From: Fidelibacterota bacterium
Lineage (GTDB): Bacteria > Pseudomonadota > Alphaproteobacteria > Rhodospirillales > Rhodospirillaceae
Direction: 5' to 3'
Assembly: GCA_947475895.1 (NCBI GenBank)
Contig: CANJMF010000007.1
Location: 58,257 to 122,256 of the forward strand
DNA length: 64,000 bases
A program made the translations under genes and the position numbers. This document shows, piece after piece, positions 40,438 to 49,473 of the stretch. The notes beneath the pieces were generated by a model, which saw only the letters and a list, made by a program, of their open reading frames with translations, was not told the origin of the DNA and did not search any database. The stretch's first letter is position 1. The number at the start of each line of letters is the position of its first letter.

Positions 40438-42276
40438 TCAAGTATCGAGCGTGTCGCGAATCATACGCGCAAGTTGCACCAACGTGTAGGGTTTACCGAG
40501 CATCTTCACGCCCGGATCCAGCATGCCGTTATGCACCACGGCATTGCGCGTATAACCCGTGGTGTAAACGACCTTCAGATCGGGTCTGCTTTTCATGGCC
40601 TGATCGACCATCTGCCGGCCATTCATGTTCGGCATCACGATATCCGTGAACACCATGCGGATGTCAGGATGCTTTTCCAACTGGGCGAGCGCGTTGGCGC
40701 CGCTGTCGGCCTCCACCACCTCATAGCCAAGTTCCTGCAGGCCATCGACCGCTAAGCGCCGCACCGCGTTTTCGTCTTCAACGACCAGGATTTTCTCCGC
40801 CTTGGTTCCGCGCGGCAATTCGGTGCTGACGGCTTTCGCTATTTGAGAATCGTCCACTGCGCCGTGATAGCGCGGCAGATACACTTTGATCGTCGCGCCC
40901 TGACCCACTTCGGAATAGATCTTCACGTGTCCGCCAGATTGTTTGACGAACCCGTAGACTTGGCTGAGGCCAAGCCCCGTGCCGCGTCCGACGCCTTTGG
41001 TCGTGAAAAACGGATCGAAGGCTTTAGCGACGACTTCCGGCGTCATCCCCGTGCCCGTATCGCTCACACCCACCATGATGTACTGGCCCGGTTGAACGTC
41101 TTCATGCTCGGCGGTGTAGCGATCGTCGAGATAAGCGTTGGCCGTTTCAATGGTGAGCTTTCCGCCTTCCGGCATGGCGTCTCGCGCATTGACGACGAGA
41201 TTGAGGATCGTCGTTTCAAGCTGGTGGGCATCCACGTACGACCGCCACAAGCCGCCGGCGACAATCACCTCGGTTTGAACGGTTTCGCCAAGCGTGCGGC
41301 GCAACAGTTCAGACATGCCCGAAACCAGCTTGTTCGCATCCACAGGGCGCGGCTCCAGCATCTGTTTGCGGGCGAATGCCAGCAGCCGCTGGGTCAAAGC
41401 GCCGCCGCGCTGCGCGCCTTCAACAGCGGCCTGCACAAACGAGCCAATGTTGTAATCGCCGCGATCGATCCGGCGCTGCATGATATTGAGCGCCCCGATA
41501 ATTACCGCCAGCATGTTGTTGAAGTCATGCGCGATACCGCCGGTCAAATGACCGATGGCTTCCATTTTTTGCACTTGCCGCAATTGGCCTTCGATTTTTG
41601 CGCGTTCGCCCATTTCAGCGGTCAACTTGTCGTTGGTCGCACGCAGTGTCGACTGCGCGGATTCCAGTTCGTCGCGTTGACGGCGCGCTTTGGCCAAGCT
41701 GATGATCGCCGTCGTCATCAAGACGAACAGCAAGCTATAAGCGAATAATTGTATTCCGGTCGCCAGGCGCGTAACGTTTTGGCGCCGTGGCAATAAAAGC
41801 GCGTCTTCCGCGGCCTTCATCTCATTGACGGTCGCACGCACCGTCGCCATGGAAGTGACGCCGGAACCGCGAACCACGCCGTAAGTCGTTTCGCGGCCCG
41901 CTTTAATGTTTTCGACACCGACGGTAAGCAGCGCCATCCGCGTTTCGATATCCGAGCGCAGCTTGGCAACCCTTTGCACCTGCTCCGGGTTATCGCTCAC
42001 CAGCTCCTCAAGCTCTTTCAGCTGCTTGGGTACTTCAGTGCTCGCCGCCTTATACGACGCCAGCAAAGCGTCGTTGTGTCCCAGAAAGAAAGCGCGCGTG
42101 CCACTTTCAGCTTCCTGCACCGTATCGAACAGGATCGCCAGCCGGTCTTTGACCTGTTGCGTGTGCGTGACCCACGCCTGCAAAGAAATGACTTTGAGCG
42201 TCAAAAAGGCCAGGAGGCCCACAACGGCAATAAAAACGACGACGGGGACAAGAATCGCCTGACCCCAGCGTTTCAT
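40438..42276 (-). CDS. Hybrid sensor histidine kinase with CHASE3 sensor and receiver
   Basis: The 612-aa protein has two membrane helices (about 8-30 and 180-200) around a CHASE3 sensor (QEAESGTRAFFLGHNDALL), a coiled coil, HisKA of the GGIAHDFNNMLAVIIGAL type, HATPase (NLVVNARDAMPEGG, DTGTGM, GRGTGLGLSQVYGF) and a C-terminal receiver (Asp in FTDIVMPNMNG, Lys in LGKPYT). This is the common alphaproteobacterial soluble-phosphorelay design. The ATG at 42276 is preferred to a TTG six codons upstream. Its output partner is not visible. It lies directly upstream of cardiolipin synthase on the same strand. Confidence 0.92.
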   Translation of the reverse strand: MKRWGQAILVPVVVFIAVVGLLAFLTLKVISLQAWVTHTQQVKDRLAILFDTVQEAESGTRAFFLGHNDALLASYKAASTEVPKQLKELEELVSDNPEQVQRVAKLRSDIETRMALLTVGVENIKAGRETTYGVVRGSGVTSMATVRATVNEMKAAEDALLLPRRQNVTRLATGIQLFAYSLLFVLMTTAIISLAKARRQRDELESAQSTLRATNDKLTAEMGERAKIEGQLRQVQKMEAIGHLTGGIAHDFNNMLAVIIGALNIMQRRIDRGDYNIGSFVQAAVEGAQRGGALTQRLLAFARKQMLEPRPVDANKLVSGMSELLRRTLGETVQTEVIVAGGLWRSYVDAHQLETTILNLVVNARDAMPEGGKLTIETANAYLDDRYTAEHEDVQPGQYIMVGVSDTGTGMTPEVVAKAFDPFFTTKGVGRGTGLGLSQVYGFVKQSGGHVKIYSEVGQGATIKVYLPRYHGAVDDSQIAKAVSTELPRGTKAEKILVVEDENAVRRLAVDGLQELGYEVVEADSGANALAQLEKHPDIRMVFTDIVMPNMNGRQMVDQAMKSRPDLKVVYTTGYTRNAVVHNGMLDPGVKMLGKPYTLVQLARMIRDTLDT

Positions 42277-42500
42277 GAGGGAACTCGCGGCCAAGCGGCC
42301 TCCTTACGTCAACAGATTGTGGAGGGTAGGTTTGCCCCCTCTTCCCTTTAGCGGCGGTAATGGACCATATCTTACAGCACCATACCAGTCCGCCGGAAGA
42401 ACACGTGTATAATGCGCAAATGAATACACCCAGCCGGTGGGATCTGCGGGAATCGTGCCCTATCGCGCCTTAGAATTGCAGGACCTATATAAGTTTTACG

Positions 42501-43427
42501 ATGGCAAAAGACCCCTACGAAACACTTGGCGTAAAATCGGACGCCAGCGAAACGGACATCCAAAAAGCTTTCCGTAAGCTGGCTAAGAAATATCACCCCG
42601 ATTTGCATCCCGGAGACAAGAGGTCCGAGGAGCGCTTTAAGGACATCAACGCCGCCTACGATATTCTGGGCGACACCGCGAAGCGTGGGCGCTTTGACCG
42701 CGGCGAGATCGATGGCAACGGCACCGAGATCCACCGTAACCCCTTTGCCGGCGGCGGGCGGCGTCCGGGTGGCGGCCCATTCGGCGGCGGCCACCAGGGC
42801 GGCTTCGGCCAAGGTGGCGCGGGCGGCGGTTTTGCCTTCGATGATCTGAGCGATCTGTTCGGGGGCGTCTTCCGGGGCGGGCGCGGCGGCGGCGTGCCGA
42901 CACAAGGCGAAGACCTCCGGTTCACGCTGGAAGTCGATTTCATCGACGCCATGACCGGTGTCAAAAAGCGGGTCACGCTGCCGGGCGGAAAGCCGCTCGA
43001 TGTGGGCATTCCTGCCGGAATCGCCGACGGCCAAACCATCCGCCTGAAGGGCCAGGGATCGCCCGGCGTCACCGGCGCGCCCGGTGATGCGCTCATTGAG
43101 GTGAAGGTACGCGCGCATCCCCACTTCACGCGCGACGGCCGCGATATCCATTACGAGCTGCCGGTATCCTTGGGTGAAGCCGTGTTGGGCGGCAAAGTGG
43201 AAGTGGCGACCATTCATGGCCCGGTCACCGTGACGATTCCGGCCCACGCCAATACCGGAACGCGTATGCGCCTAAAAGGAAAAGGGGTTCCCGCCACAAA
43301 ACGGGAGCTTGCCGGCGATCAGTACGTGACGCTCAAGCTGGTCCTGCCCAAAGAGCCGGACGCGGAACTCGAGCAATTTGTGAAAGCCTGGGCGGCGAAA
43401 AAGCCTTACGATCCCCGAAAGGGTTAA
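42501..43427 (+). CDS. DnaJ-family co-chaperone without zinc fingers (CbpA-like)
   Basis: The 308-aa protein has an N-terminal J domain with HPD (KYHPDLHPGD), a Gly/Phe-rich linker (about 75-130), and the two beta-barrel substrate domains of DnaJ C (LRFTLEVDFIDAMTGVKK to LKLVLPKEP). The CxxCxGxG zinc motifs of DnaJ are absent, as in CbpA. It should stimulate DnaK ATPase and deliver substrates. It is followed 21 bp later by the FecR-barrel gene. Confidence 0.92.
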   Translation: MAKDPYETLGVKSDASETDIQKAFRKLAKKYHPDLHPGDKRSEERFKDINAAYDILGDTAKRGRFDRGEIDGNGTEIHRNPFAGGGRRPGGGPFGGGHQGGFGQGGAGGGFAFDDLSDLFGGVFRGGRGGGVPTQGEDLRFTLEVDFIDAMTGVKKRVTLPGGKPLDVGIPAGIADGQTIRLKGQGSPGVTGAPGDALIEVKVRAHPHFTRDGRDIHYELPVSLGEAVLGGKVEVATIHGPVTVTIPAHANTGTRMRLKGKGVPATKRELAGDQYVTLKLVLPKEPDAELEQFVKAWAAKKPYDPRKG

Positions 43428-43448
43428 GGCTAGTCGCGAGGGGAGCCG

Positions 43449-45278
43449 ATGCGGGGGTTTTGGGCGGGATTGGCGCTGGCCGTTTTTATGGCCGTCGGCC
43501 ACCACAGCGCATTTGCACAAGTTCAAAGTGCAGGCACGGTCCGCGACCTTCAAGGGATCGTAAACCTCACGCGCGCCACCGCCACGCAGCCTTTACGCAG
43601 CGGCGCAGCGATCTTATCCGACGACATCGTTGAAACCGGAAACGGCGGCAAAGTTCTTATCGTATTCGCCGACGGTACGACCTTAAGCCTCGGCCCCAAT
43701 TCCGAAGTCCTCATAGACGAGTTTGTCTATAACCCCGCGGGCGGCGCCAACAACGCTGCGCTGAAAGTCACAGCAGGCGCCATGCGGCTTGTGGCCGGCG
43801 CGATCGAGCGCGTTGGCGGAACCAAAGCGGTGACGGTTTCAACAGCCGTTGCCACCATCGGCATCCGCGGCACCGACTTTTTTGTGGAGGTGGTGAACGA
43901 CCATTTATCGGTCGCGCTGTTTTCCGGGCACGAAGTCATCGTAAGCAACGACGACGGTACGACGACGCTTCGCCCCGGCGAAGGCACCGACGTGTGGCCC
44001 AGCAAAGCACCCTCGCAAGCGATTACATGGGGCGCGGACCGCGTGAACCGCGCGCTCGGCCTTGTCACCGTGGCCGGCATCGATCGGCGGCCGCTGCCGT
44101 ATGCGCGACCTGTGGCCACGGAAGAGTCGCTCGGCGCGGCGCTGATCGGCGGTAAATTTAAGTTGGATACGCGGCTACGCTATGAATTCGTCGACCATGC
44201 GTCCCAGCCGCAAACGGCTTACGCCCTGACAGGGCGGATCCGCCTTGGGTATGAAACGCTTTCGTGGAACGGCCTTTTTGCCGGCGTCGAAGGCGAAGTC
44301 ACGCACCACATCGCAAATCGCCGCAGCGATGGTGTCATCAACACGCCTGCGTTACCCGTGATCGCCGACCCGGATAGTGAGTTGCTCAATCAAGCCTACG
44401 TCGGATGGATGCAGCCCAGTCAGGACGGAATGGCGGGCACACGCCTCGTCGTCGGGCGTCAACGCATTGCCTATGAAAATGAGCGCTGGGTTGGCCCCGG
44501 CTCATTCCGTCAAAACGACCAGACGTTCGATGCCGCCATGATCGACGCGCGCATCTTGCCAGAGTTGTCGGTGCGCTATGCTTATGTCGATCGCGTCAAT
44601 CGTATTCTTGGCAACAACCCGAACGGACGTTGGGATAGCGCCAGCCACTTTGTTGGCGTCAGCACGACGGTCGTGCCGTTTGGCGTGACGACCGCCTACG
44701 CATACCTTTTGAATTTAGCGCCGGTGCCGCAATTCTCATCGGCGACCTATGGCGTGCGTTACGACGCTCTGCTCGATAACGGCGCGGTTGCCTACGGCCT
44801 GGAAGCCGAAGTCGCACGCCAGAGCGATTACGCCGCAAATCCTCGCAGCTACACGCAGACCTATGCTTTGGTTCGTCCGTCGTTGCGATGGAATCACTCG
44901 ACGCTGTTCGCGGGCTGGGAAAATTTAGGCGGCAACGGTGTCGCCGCCGTGCAAACGCCGCTCGCAACACTGCATCGTCACAATGGCTGGGCCGACGTCT
45001 TTACGGTCACGCCGGCAAACGGCCTTCGCGATTTGCATGTGCGCTTCTTGCAAGAGTTACCTGATCTGGGACCGATGAAGACGCCGAAACTGGACTTACG
45101 TTTCCACGACTTCGCCGCAACCAACGGCGCAGCGCATTACGGTACGGAATTCGACGTCGATCTGAACGCGACTGTTCTTGGCCGCTTAACGACCGGCGTG
45201 CGCTTTGCGTCTTACAACGCGAAGAGCTTCGACAGCGACACCAAGAAAGTTTGGCTCTACGTGGAATTCCAGTATTAA
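43449..45278 (+). CDS. FecR domain fused to an alginate-export-like outer-membrane barrel
   Basis: The 609-aa protein has a signal peptide (cleavage near AFAQ) and a FecR domain at about residues 30-170 (DDIVETGNGGKVLIVFADGT, SLGPNSEVLIDEF, TVSTAVATIGIRGTDFFVEV). Then comes an 18-strand-type barrel of the alginate-export/PF13372 class from about 235 (RLRYEFVDHAS, SELLNQAYVGWM, RLVVGRQRIAYENERWVG). It ends in the aromatic signature WLYVEFQY. FecR domains usually sit in inner-membrane anti-sigma regulators or in small secreted proteins; here the domain would hang in the periplasm under an export channel. The stop overlaps the convergent oxidoreductase by 4 bp. Confidence 0.85.
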   Translation: MRGFWAGLALAVFMAVGHHSAFAQVQSAGTVRDLQGIVNLTRATATQPLRSGAAILSDDIVETGNGGKVLIVFADGTTLSLGPNSEVLIDEFVYNPAGGANNAALKVTAGAMRLVAGAIERVGGTKAVTVSTAVATIGIRGTDFFVEVVNDHLSVALFSGHEVIVSNDDGTTTLRPGEGTDVWPSKAPSQAITWGADRVNRALGLVTVAGIDRRPLPYARPVATEESLGAALIGGKFKLDTRLRYEFVDHASQPQTAYALTGRIRLGYETLSWNGLFAGVEGEVTHHIANRRSDGVINTPALPVIADPDSELLNQAYVGWMQPSQDGMAGTRLVVGRQRIAYENERWVGPGSFRQNDQTFDAAMIDARILPELSVRYAYVDRVNRILGNNPNGRWDSASHFVGVSTTVVPFGVTTAYAYLLNLAPVPQFSSATYGVRYDALLDNGAVAYGLEAEVARQSDYAANPRSYTQTYALVRPSLRWNHSTLFAGWENLGGNGVAAVQTPLATLHRHNGWADVFTVTPANGLRDLHVRFLQELPDLGPMKTPKLDLRFHDFAATNGAAHYGTEFDVDLNATVLGRLTTGVRFASYNAKSFDSDTKKVWLYVEFQY

Positions 45279-47428
45279 ACCGGAATAAAGCCTGCCTTCA
45301 AAAGCGGTAGGCTGCGCACGCGTTCGCCACACGCAGCGAAGATCGCATTCGTGAGCGCGGGCGCGATTGGCGGAACGCCGGGTTCGCCGGCACCGCCCAT
45401 GGGCGCACCGGAATCAATGATGGCCACTTTAATTTCGGGCGCTTGGGCCAGGCGCACCATATCATAGCCCGTAAAGTTCATCTGAATCACGCTGCCACGA
45501 TCGATGTTCACCTGACCGTAGAGTGCCGCGGTGAGGCCGAAGATAATTCCGCTTTCCATCTGATAGCTGACATTGCCGGGGTAGATGGCAGTGCCGCAAT
45601 CGGCCGCACACCAAACAGTGTGGAGCCTGACCTCGCGGCCGTTCACGCTGACTTCGGCCACTTGCGCAATCACTGAACCTGAACTTTCGACCATCGCAAT
45701 ACCCAGCGCGTGGCCGGCGGCAAGCTTACGCGTGCCCCAACCGGCCATTTCACCGACTTTGGTCAACACAGCCAGGTGTCGAGAATCCGACGCATTGTCT
45801 TTGCGAAACGCCAATGGATCCGCGCCCGCGGCATAAGCCATCTCGTCGATGATCGACTCACCGAAAAAACCATTGTGGCTGAACTGCACGCTGCGCCACG
45901 GACCAACAGGGAGCGGCAATTCGATGTCGCCGTGAACGAACCGGGTATTAGGAATATTATAGGCGCCGCCCGTCAGCCAAACGGATGCTGCGGCGGAAAC
46001 GTCTTCGCGCGGCGGGCGGCCTTTGCGCGCGACATTACCGACAGCGGAGTTCTCGGCCAGAGCCACTTTCAACGCGATCGGTTTTCCGGCTTTATCGAGG
46101 CCAGCCCGGAAAACCGCCTTGGCGCGTGGACGGAATGTGCCGTGACGAATGTCTTCTTCGCGCGACCAAATCAATTTCACGGGCTTACCGGCAGCCCTAG
46201 AGGCCAACGCGGCTTGAACCGTAAAATCCGTTTGCAGGCGCCGGCCAAAGCCGCCGCCAAGATAAGTGGTGTGAATAAGAACTTTCTCAGGCGAAATACC
46301 CAAGGCGGTGGCAACCGCGCGCTGATTGGCAGTTTGCGCCTGGACCGGCGCCCAGATTTCAGCCTCGTCGCCACGCACCCACGCGGTCGCATTCATGGGT
46401 TCCATGGCGGCGTGTGCGAGGTAAGGAACTTCGTAGGCGGCTTCGACGACTTTGGCCGCAGACTTCAAGGCTTCGTCGGCGTCGCCTGTGCTTGTGCCAT
46501 TTCGTGCGTCGTTCAAAGCGCGCTCAAGCAAAATACTAATCGTGGCGTCGTTCTGTACGTGGTTCGGTCCGAATGTCCACTGAGGCTTGAGCGTTCCAAG
46601 ACCTTTATGTGCAGGCCAGTAGCCGTCGGCGAGCACAATGACCGCATTATCGAGCTGCACGACTTGCTTCACGCCCTTCACGACCATCGCGCGCCGGGGG
46701 TCGACATCTTTCAATGTCCCACCCGACACGGGGCAATGCATAATCGCGCCGATCAACATGCCCGGCACCTTGACGTCGATGCCGTATTGTGTAGAACCGT
46801 CGACCTTCGCCGGCGTATCTAACCGCCGCGGCGACGTACCGATGAGCTTCCATTCTTTATTGCTTTTAAGCGGCACGTCTTTTGACAACTTAACCCGAGC
46901 TGCCTCTGTCGCGAGCTGACCGTAACTCGCGCGGAATTGCTTCGCGTCATGATAAATAAAACTGCCTGCAGCGCGCGTTTCGTTGACCGGCACTTTCCAG
47001 CGTGCGGCGGCGGCGCGGCGCAGCATTTCGCGCGCCTCGGCGCCAACGCGGCGCAAGGCATCGAATGTCGTTGCGACGGACGGCGAGCCGCCCGTGCTCA
47101 TGAACCCGAATTCCGGCGTCGATGGCGCCGTTTCGACCCGCATGCGGGTCCAGTCCACTTCCAGCTCTTCCGCAACAAGAAGGGCGAGGCCGGTGTGAAC
47201 GCCTTGGCCCATTTCCGATTTGGGCGACATCAACGTGATGATGTTATTCGGCGCAATACGCAAATACGCATTAAGCCGTGCTGGTTCAGGCGAAGGCGCC
47301 GCCGCAAATGCATTCGACAGGCCGCTCGCCGGCAGGTGAAATCCAATCAGGAGTCCACCACCCGCTGCAGCCGCCGTCGTTAAAATCGCGCGGCGGCTGA
47401 TATTCTTGCCGCCCGTATCTGTAGGCAT
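45275..47428 (-). CDS. Molybdopterin-binding large subunit of a xanthine-dehydrogenase-family hydroxylase (isoquinoline 1-oxidoreductase beta type)
   Basis: The 717-aa protein has a twin-arginine signal (SRRAILTTAAAAGGGLLIG) and the IorB/aldehyde dehydrogenase layout: SEMGQGVHTGLALLVAEEL, the moco motif TTYLGGGFGRR, GPWRSVQFSHNGF, and the catalytic Glu in PMGGAGEPGVPPIAPAL. These enzymes hydroxylate N-heterocycles or oxidise aldehydes in the periplasm together with a small [2Fe-2S] subunit and often a cytochrome. Neither partner is next to it, so it is an orphan here. The ATG at 47428 has GGGGAG upstream. Substrate unknown. Confidence 0.9.
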   Translation of the reverse strand: MPTDTGGKNISRRAILTTAAAAGGGLLIGFHLPASGLSNAFAAAPSPEPARLNAYLRIAPNNIITLMSPKSEMGQGVHTGLALLVAEELEVDWTRMRVETAPSTPEFGFMSTGGSPSVATTFDALRRVGAEAREMLRRAAAARWKVPVNETRAAGSFIYHDAKQFRASYGQLATEAARVKLSKDVPLKSNKEWKLIGTSPRRLDTPAKVDGSTQYGIDVKVPGMLIGAIMHCPVSGGTLKDVDPRRAMVVKGVKQVVQLDNAVIVLADGYWPAHKGLGTLKPQWTFGPNHVQNDATISILLERALNDARNGTSTGDADEALKSAAKVVEAAYEVPYLAHAAMEPMNATAWVRGDEAEIWAPVQAQTANQRAVATALGISPEKVLIHTTYLGGGFGRRLQTDFTVQAALASRAAGKPVKLIWSREEDIRHGTFRPRAKAVFRAGLDKAGKPIALKVALAENSAVGNVARKGRPPREDVSAAASVWLTGGAYNIPNTRFVHGDIELPLPVGPWRSVQFSHNGFFGESIIDEMAYAAGADPLAFRKDNASDSRHLAVLTKVGEMAGWGTRKLAAGHALGIAMVESSGSVIAQVAEVSVNGREVRLHTVWCAADCGTAIYPGNVSYQMESGIIFGLTAALYGQVNIDRGSVIQMNFTGYDMVRLAQAPEIKVAIIDSGAPMGGAGEPGVPPIAPALTNAIFAACGERVRSLPLLKAGFIPV

Positions 47429-47566
47429 TGTCGGTACGTCTCCCCTTCGCCGCCGCATGGTATATCACCCCGTCCCGCTAGGCCAACGACCGATCTTTTT
47501 CGAGGCGTTCCCAAAGACAAAAATTCGACATATTCTCCCATCGGTCAAAATTCGCAGGGTGCCCAA

Positions 47567-47986
47567 ATGAAATACCTTCACACCATGGTTCGCGTCACAA
47601 ACCTGGATCAGTCGCTGGATTTCTATGTGAAGAAGTTAGGGCTGAATGAAATTGGCCGGCATGAGAGCGAACAGGGCCGTTTCACGCTCGTATTTTTAGC
47701 CGCCCCCGGCGACGACAGCGCCCAGGTCGAATTGACTTATAACTGGGACCCGGAAGCGTATGCCGGCGGCCGCAATTTCGGCCACCTCGCCTATCAAGTT
47801 GACGACATTTACGCGACCTGCAAGCGTCTGCAGGATGCAGGGGTGACGATCAATCGCCCGCCACGCGACGGCTACATGGCTTTTGTTCGCTCGCCCGACA
47901 ACATCTCCATCGAGCTTTTGCAAAAAGGCGAAAAGAAGCCGCCCCAGGAGCCCTGGGCATCGATGATAAATACCGGTGTTTGGTAA
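47567..47986 (+). CDS. Lactoylglutathione lyase-like VOC protein
   Basis: This 139-aa glyoxalase I-type protein converts the methylglyoxal-glutathione adduct to lactoylglutathione. The four metal ligands stand out: His5 in YLHTMVRV, Glu in AQVELTYNW, His in FGHLAYQVDD and Glu in ISIELLQ. Length and order match proteobacterial GloA; the last 20 residues (EPWASMINTGVW) are a little longer than usual. It is transcribed alone, divergent from the oxidoreductase gene. Confidence 0.88.
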   Translation: MKYLHTMVRVTNLDQSLDFYVKKLGLNEIGRHESEQGRFTLVFLAAPGDDSAQVELTYNWDPEAYAGGRNFGHLAYQVDDIYATCKRLQDAGVTINRPPRDGYMAFVRSPDNISIELLQKGEKKPPQEPWASMINTGVW

Positions 47987-49114
47987 TTAGTGGATGGACG
48001 CCGAGGGCAACTGCCCGACGCGCGTCAGAAGATATTCCAGATCGTCGTGATCGAAGGCGACCCCGAGACTCTCATACTGCGTCAGCAACCGTTCGATGAT
48101 GCGGCGCGAATAGCGTTCGGGGTCGAGGTCGCGGCCGTCGAACTCAGTTTGCGCCACCACATCTACGGCCGCACGCACGACCGGATAATGTGACTCCGGC
48201 AATCCGGCCTTCGCCCATACGGTTTGAAGTCCGCGTTTGCCGGCGTCGTGAATGAGCGTGCGCGCATTCCCGATAGGGACATCGGCAAGGGCTGCAATCG
48301 CATGTTCGAAGAAACGCAAATTTCCCATACAAATCGCACGCACGACGATCGAAACGCCGAGCTTGCCGTTGTCTTTCAACTGCCGCACGAGCGCCACGAG
48401 ACCCGCCTCGCCGACGCCCATTGCTAGGCCGACGGTTGCGCGTTCGCGTGTATGCAATACCAGCTCGAGCGCCACGTCCGGCGAGACCTTGTGTTTGAAC
48501 AACAGGTGCGTCTGCAACCGTTCGGTCACACGCGTGACAAGGCGTTCGGTGATCGTCACGGGCAGAGTCTCGCGGTAGATCAACGGTTCTTGCACCGCTT
48601 CGCTGTTGCCGTAGGTATCGACAACCTTATGCAAAGTCGCTTCGGCGAAATCAGCGCCGGGATTGGAGAGCAGTTTTGCAATCACAGCTTCTGACGGTGA
48701 AACGTCGACAATCGCCGAGGTCACCCGTGCATCGAGACGCTTACGTCCGGCAATCGCATCAAGGCGCGCCGGCTGACCTTGGCTCGCAACGATTTCAATG
48801 AGGTCGTCCGACGTCAGGACTTCCGAAACAGTGAGGATCGGCAGCGCGACGGATTCAACGTCCTGCGCAAGCGCCAGCGCGACGTCGTGAGGTAGGAGTG
48901 AGTTATGTTTTAAGTTGGCCGCCAGCGCCTCGCGCACGGCCACTTCAGCGTCGCGTGCCATGATACGGAAAATCTGCTCGGCGAGTTGAAGCTCGGCCGG
49001 CGTTAGCGTGACGGGATTGAATTTCTGCGCCAACTTTACAGCCGTGTTGGCGCGCGCCGCAGGTGACGGATCTTGGGCCAGTCGGTTGACGTCTTCGATC
49101 GAAAGTTCCGCCAC
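47987..49114 (-). CDS. DUF2336-family protein
   Basis: The 375-aa, almost entirely helical protein matches the DUF2336 pattern found mainly in Alphaproteobacteria: LAQDPSPAARANTAVKLAQ, an ARDAEVAVREALAANLKH heat-repeat-like region, and VSPDVALELVLHTRERATVGL with a C-terminal helical domain. Function is unknown. Its HEAT-like repeats suggest protein binding. The start is GTG with GTGGAG a few bases upstream. The stop abuts the convergent glyoxalase gene with no gap. Confidence 0.85.
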   Translation of the reverse strand: MAELSIEDVNRLAQDPSPAARANTAVKLAQKFNPVTLTPAELQLAEQIFRIMARDAEVAVREALAANLKHNSLLPHDVALALAQDVESVALPILTVSEVLTSDDLIEIVASQGQPARLDAIAGRKRLDARVTSAIVDVSPSEAVIAKLLSNPGADFAEATLHKVVDTYGNSEAVQEPLIYRETLPVTITERLVTRVTERLQTHLLFKHKVSPDVALELVLHTRERATVGLAMGVGEAGLVALVRQLKDNGKLGVSIVVRAICMGNLRFFEHAIAALADVPIGNARTLIHDAGKRGLQTVWAKAGLPESHYPVVRAAVDVVAQTEFDGRDLDPERYSRRIIERLLTQYESLGVAFDHDDLEYLLTRVGQLPSASIH

Positions 49115-49473
49115 GCCCTACTCCACTATTCCCGTTCAGGAACCATGATTAGATCAACAACCCAACCCATGGGCATGTCTCGCCCGAATGCGGCCTGATC
49201 GTCCAAAAGTTGTATATGGAAAACCACGGTTTCAAACAATTACACGAAATTATGGTGCGGACAATGATTTCCCAGCCAGACCGAAAGCCCCAGCCATCAG
49301 CAAATACAACCCTTAGGAGCGGTGGCGGGGCCTCCATCAAGCCGCTTACCTCGTAAATACGCGCGTCTTTAGCCTTGGGTTGCACGGCCGCGTTGCTTGG
49401 CGGTCGAAAGAGGCTGCGTCTCTGCCGGACTGGTGTCATGGTGCCGGACGGCGAATATCGGGGAATTAACGAA

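Noticed and set aside
40843..41748. Open frame of about 300 codons antisense to the hybrid kinase
   Set aside because: Fully inside a well-supported kinase gene, with no independent evidence.
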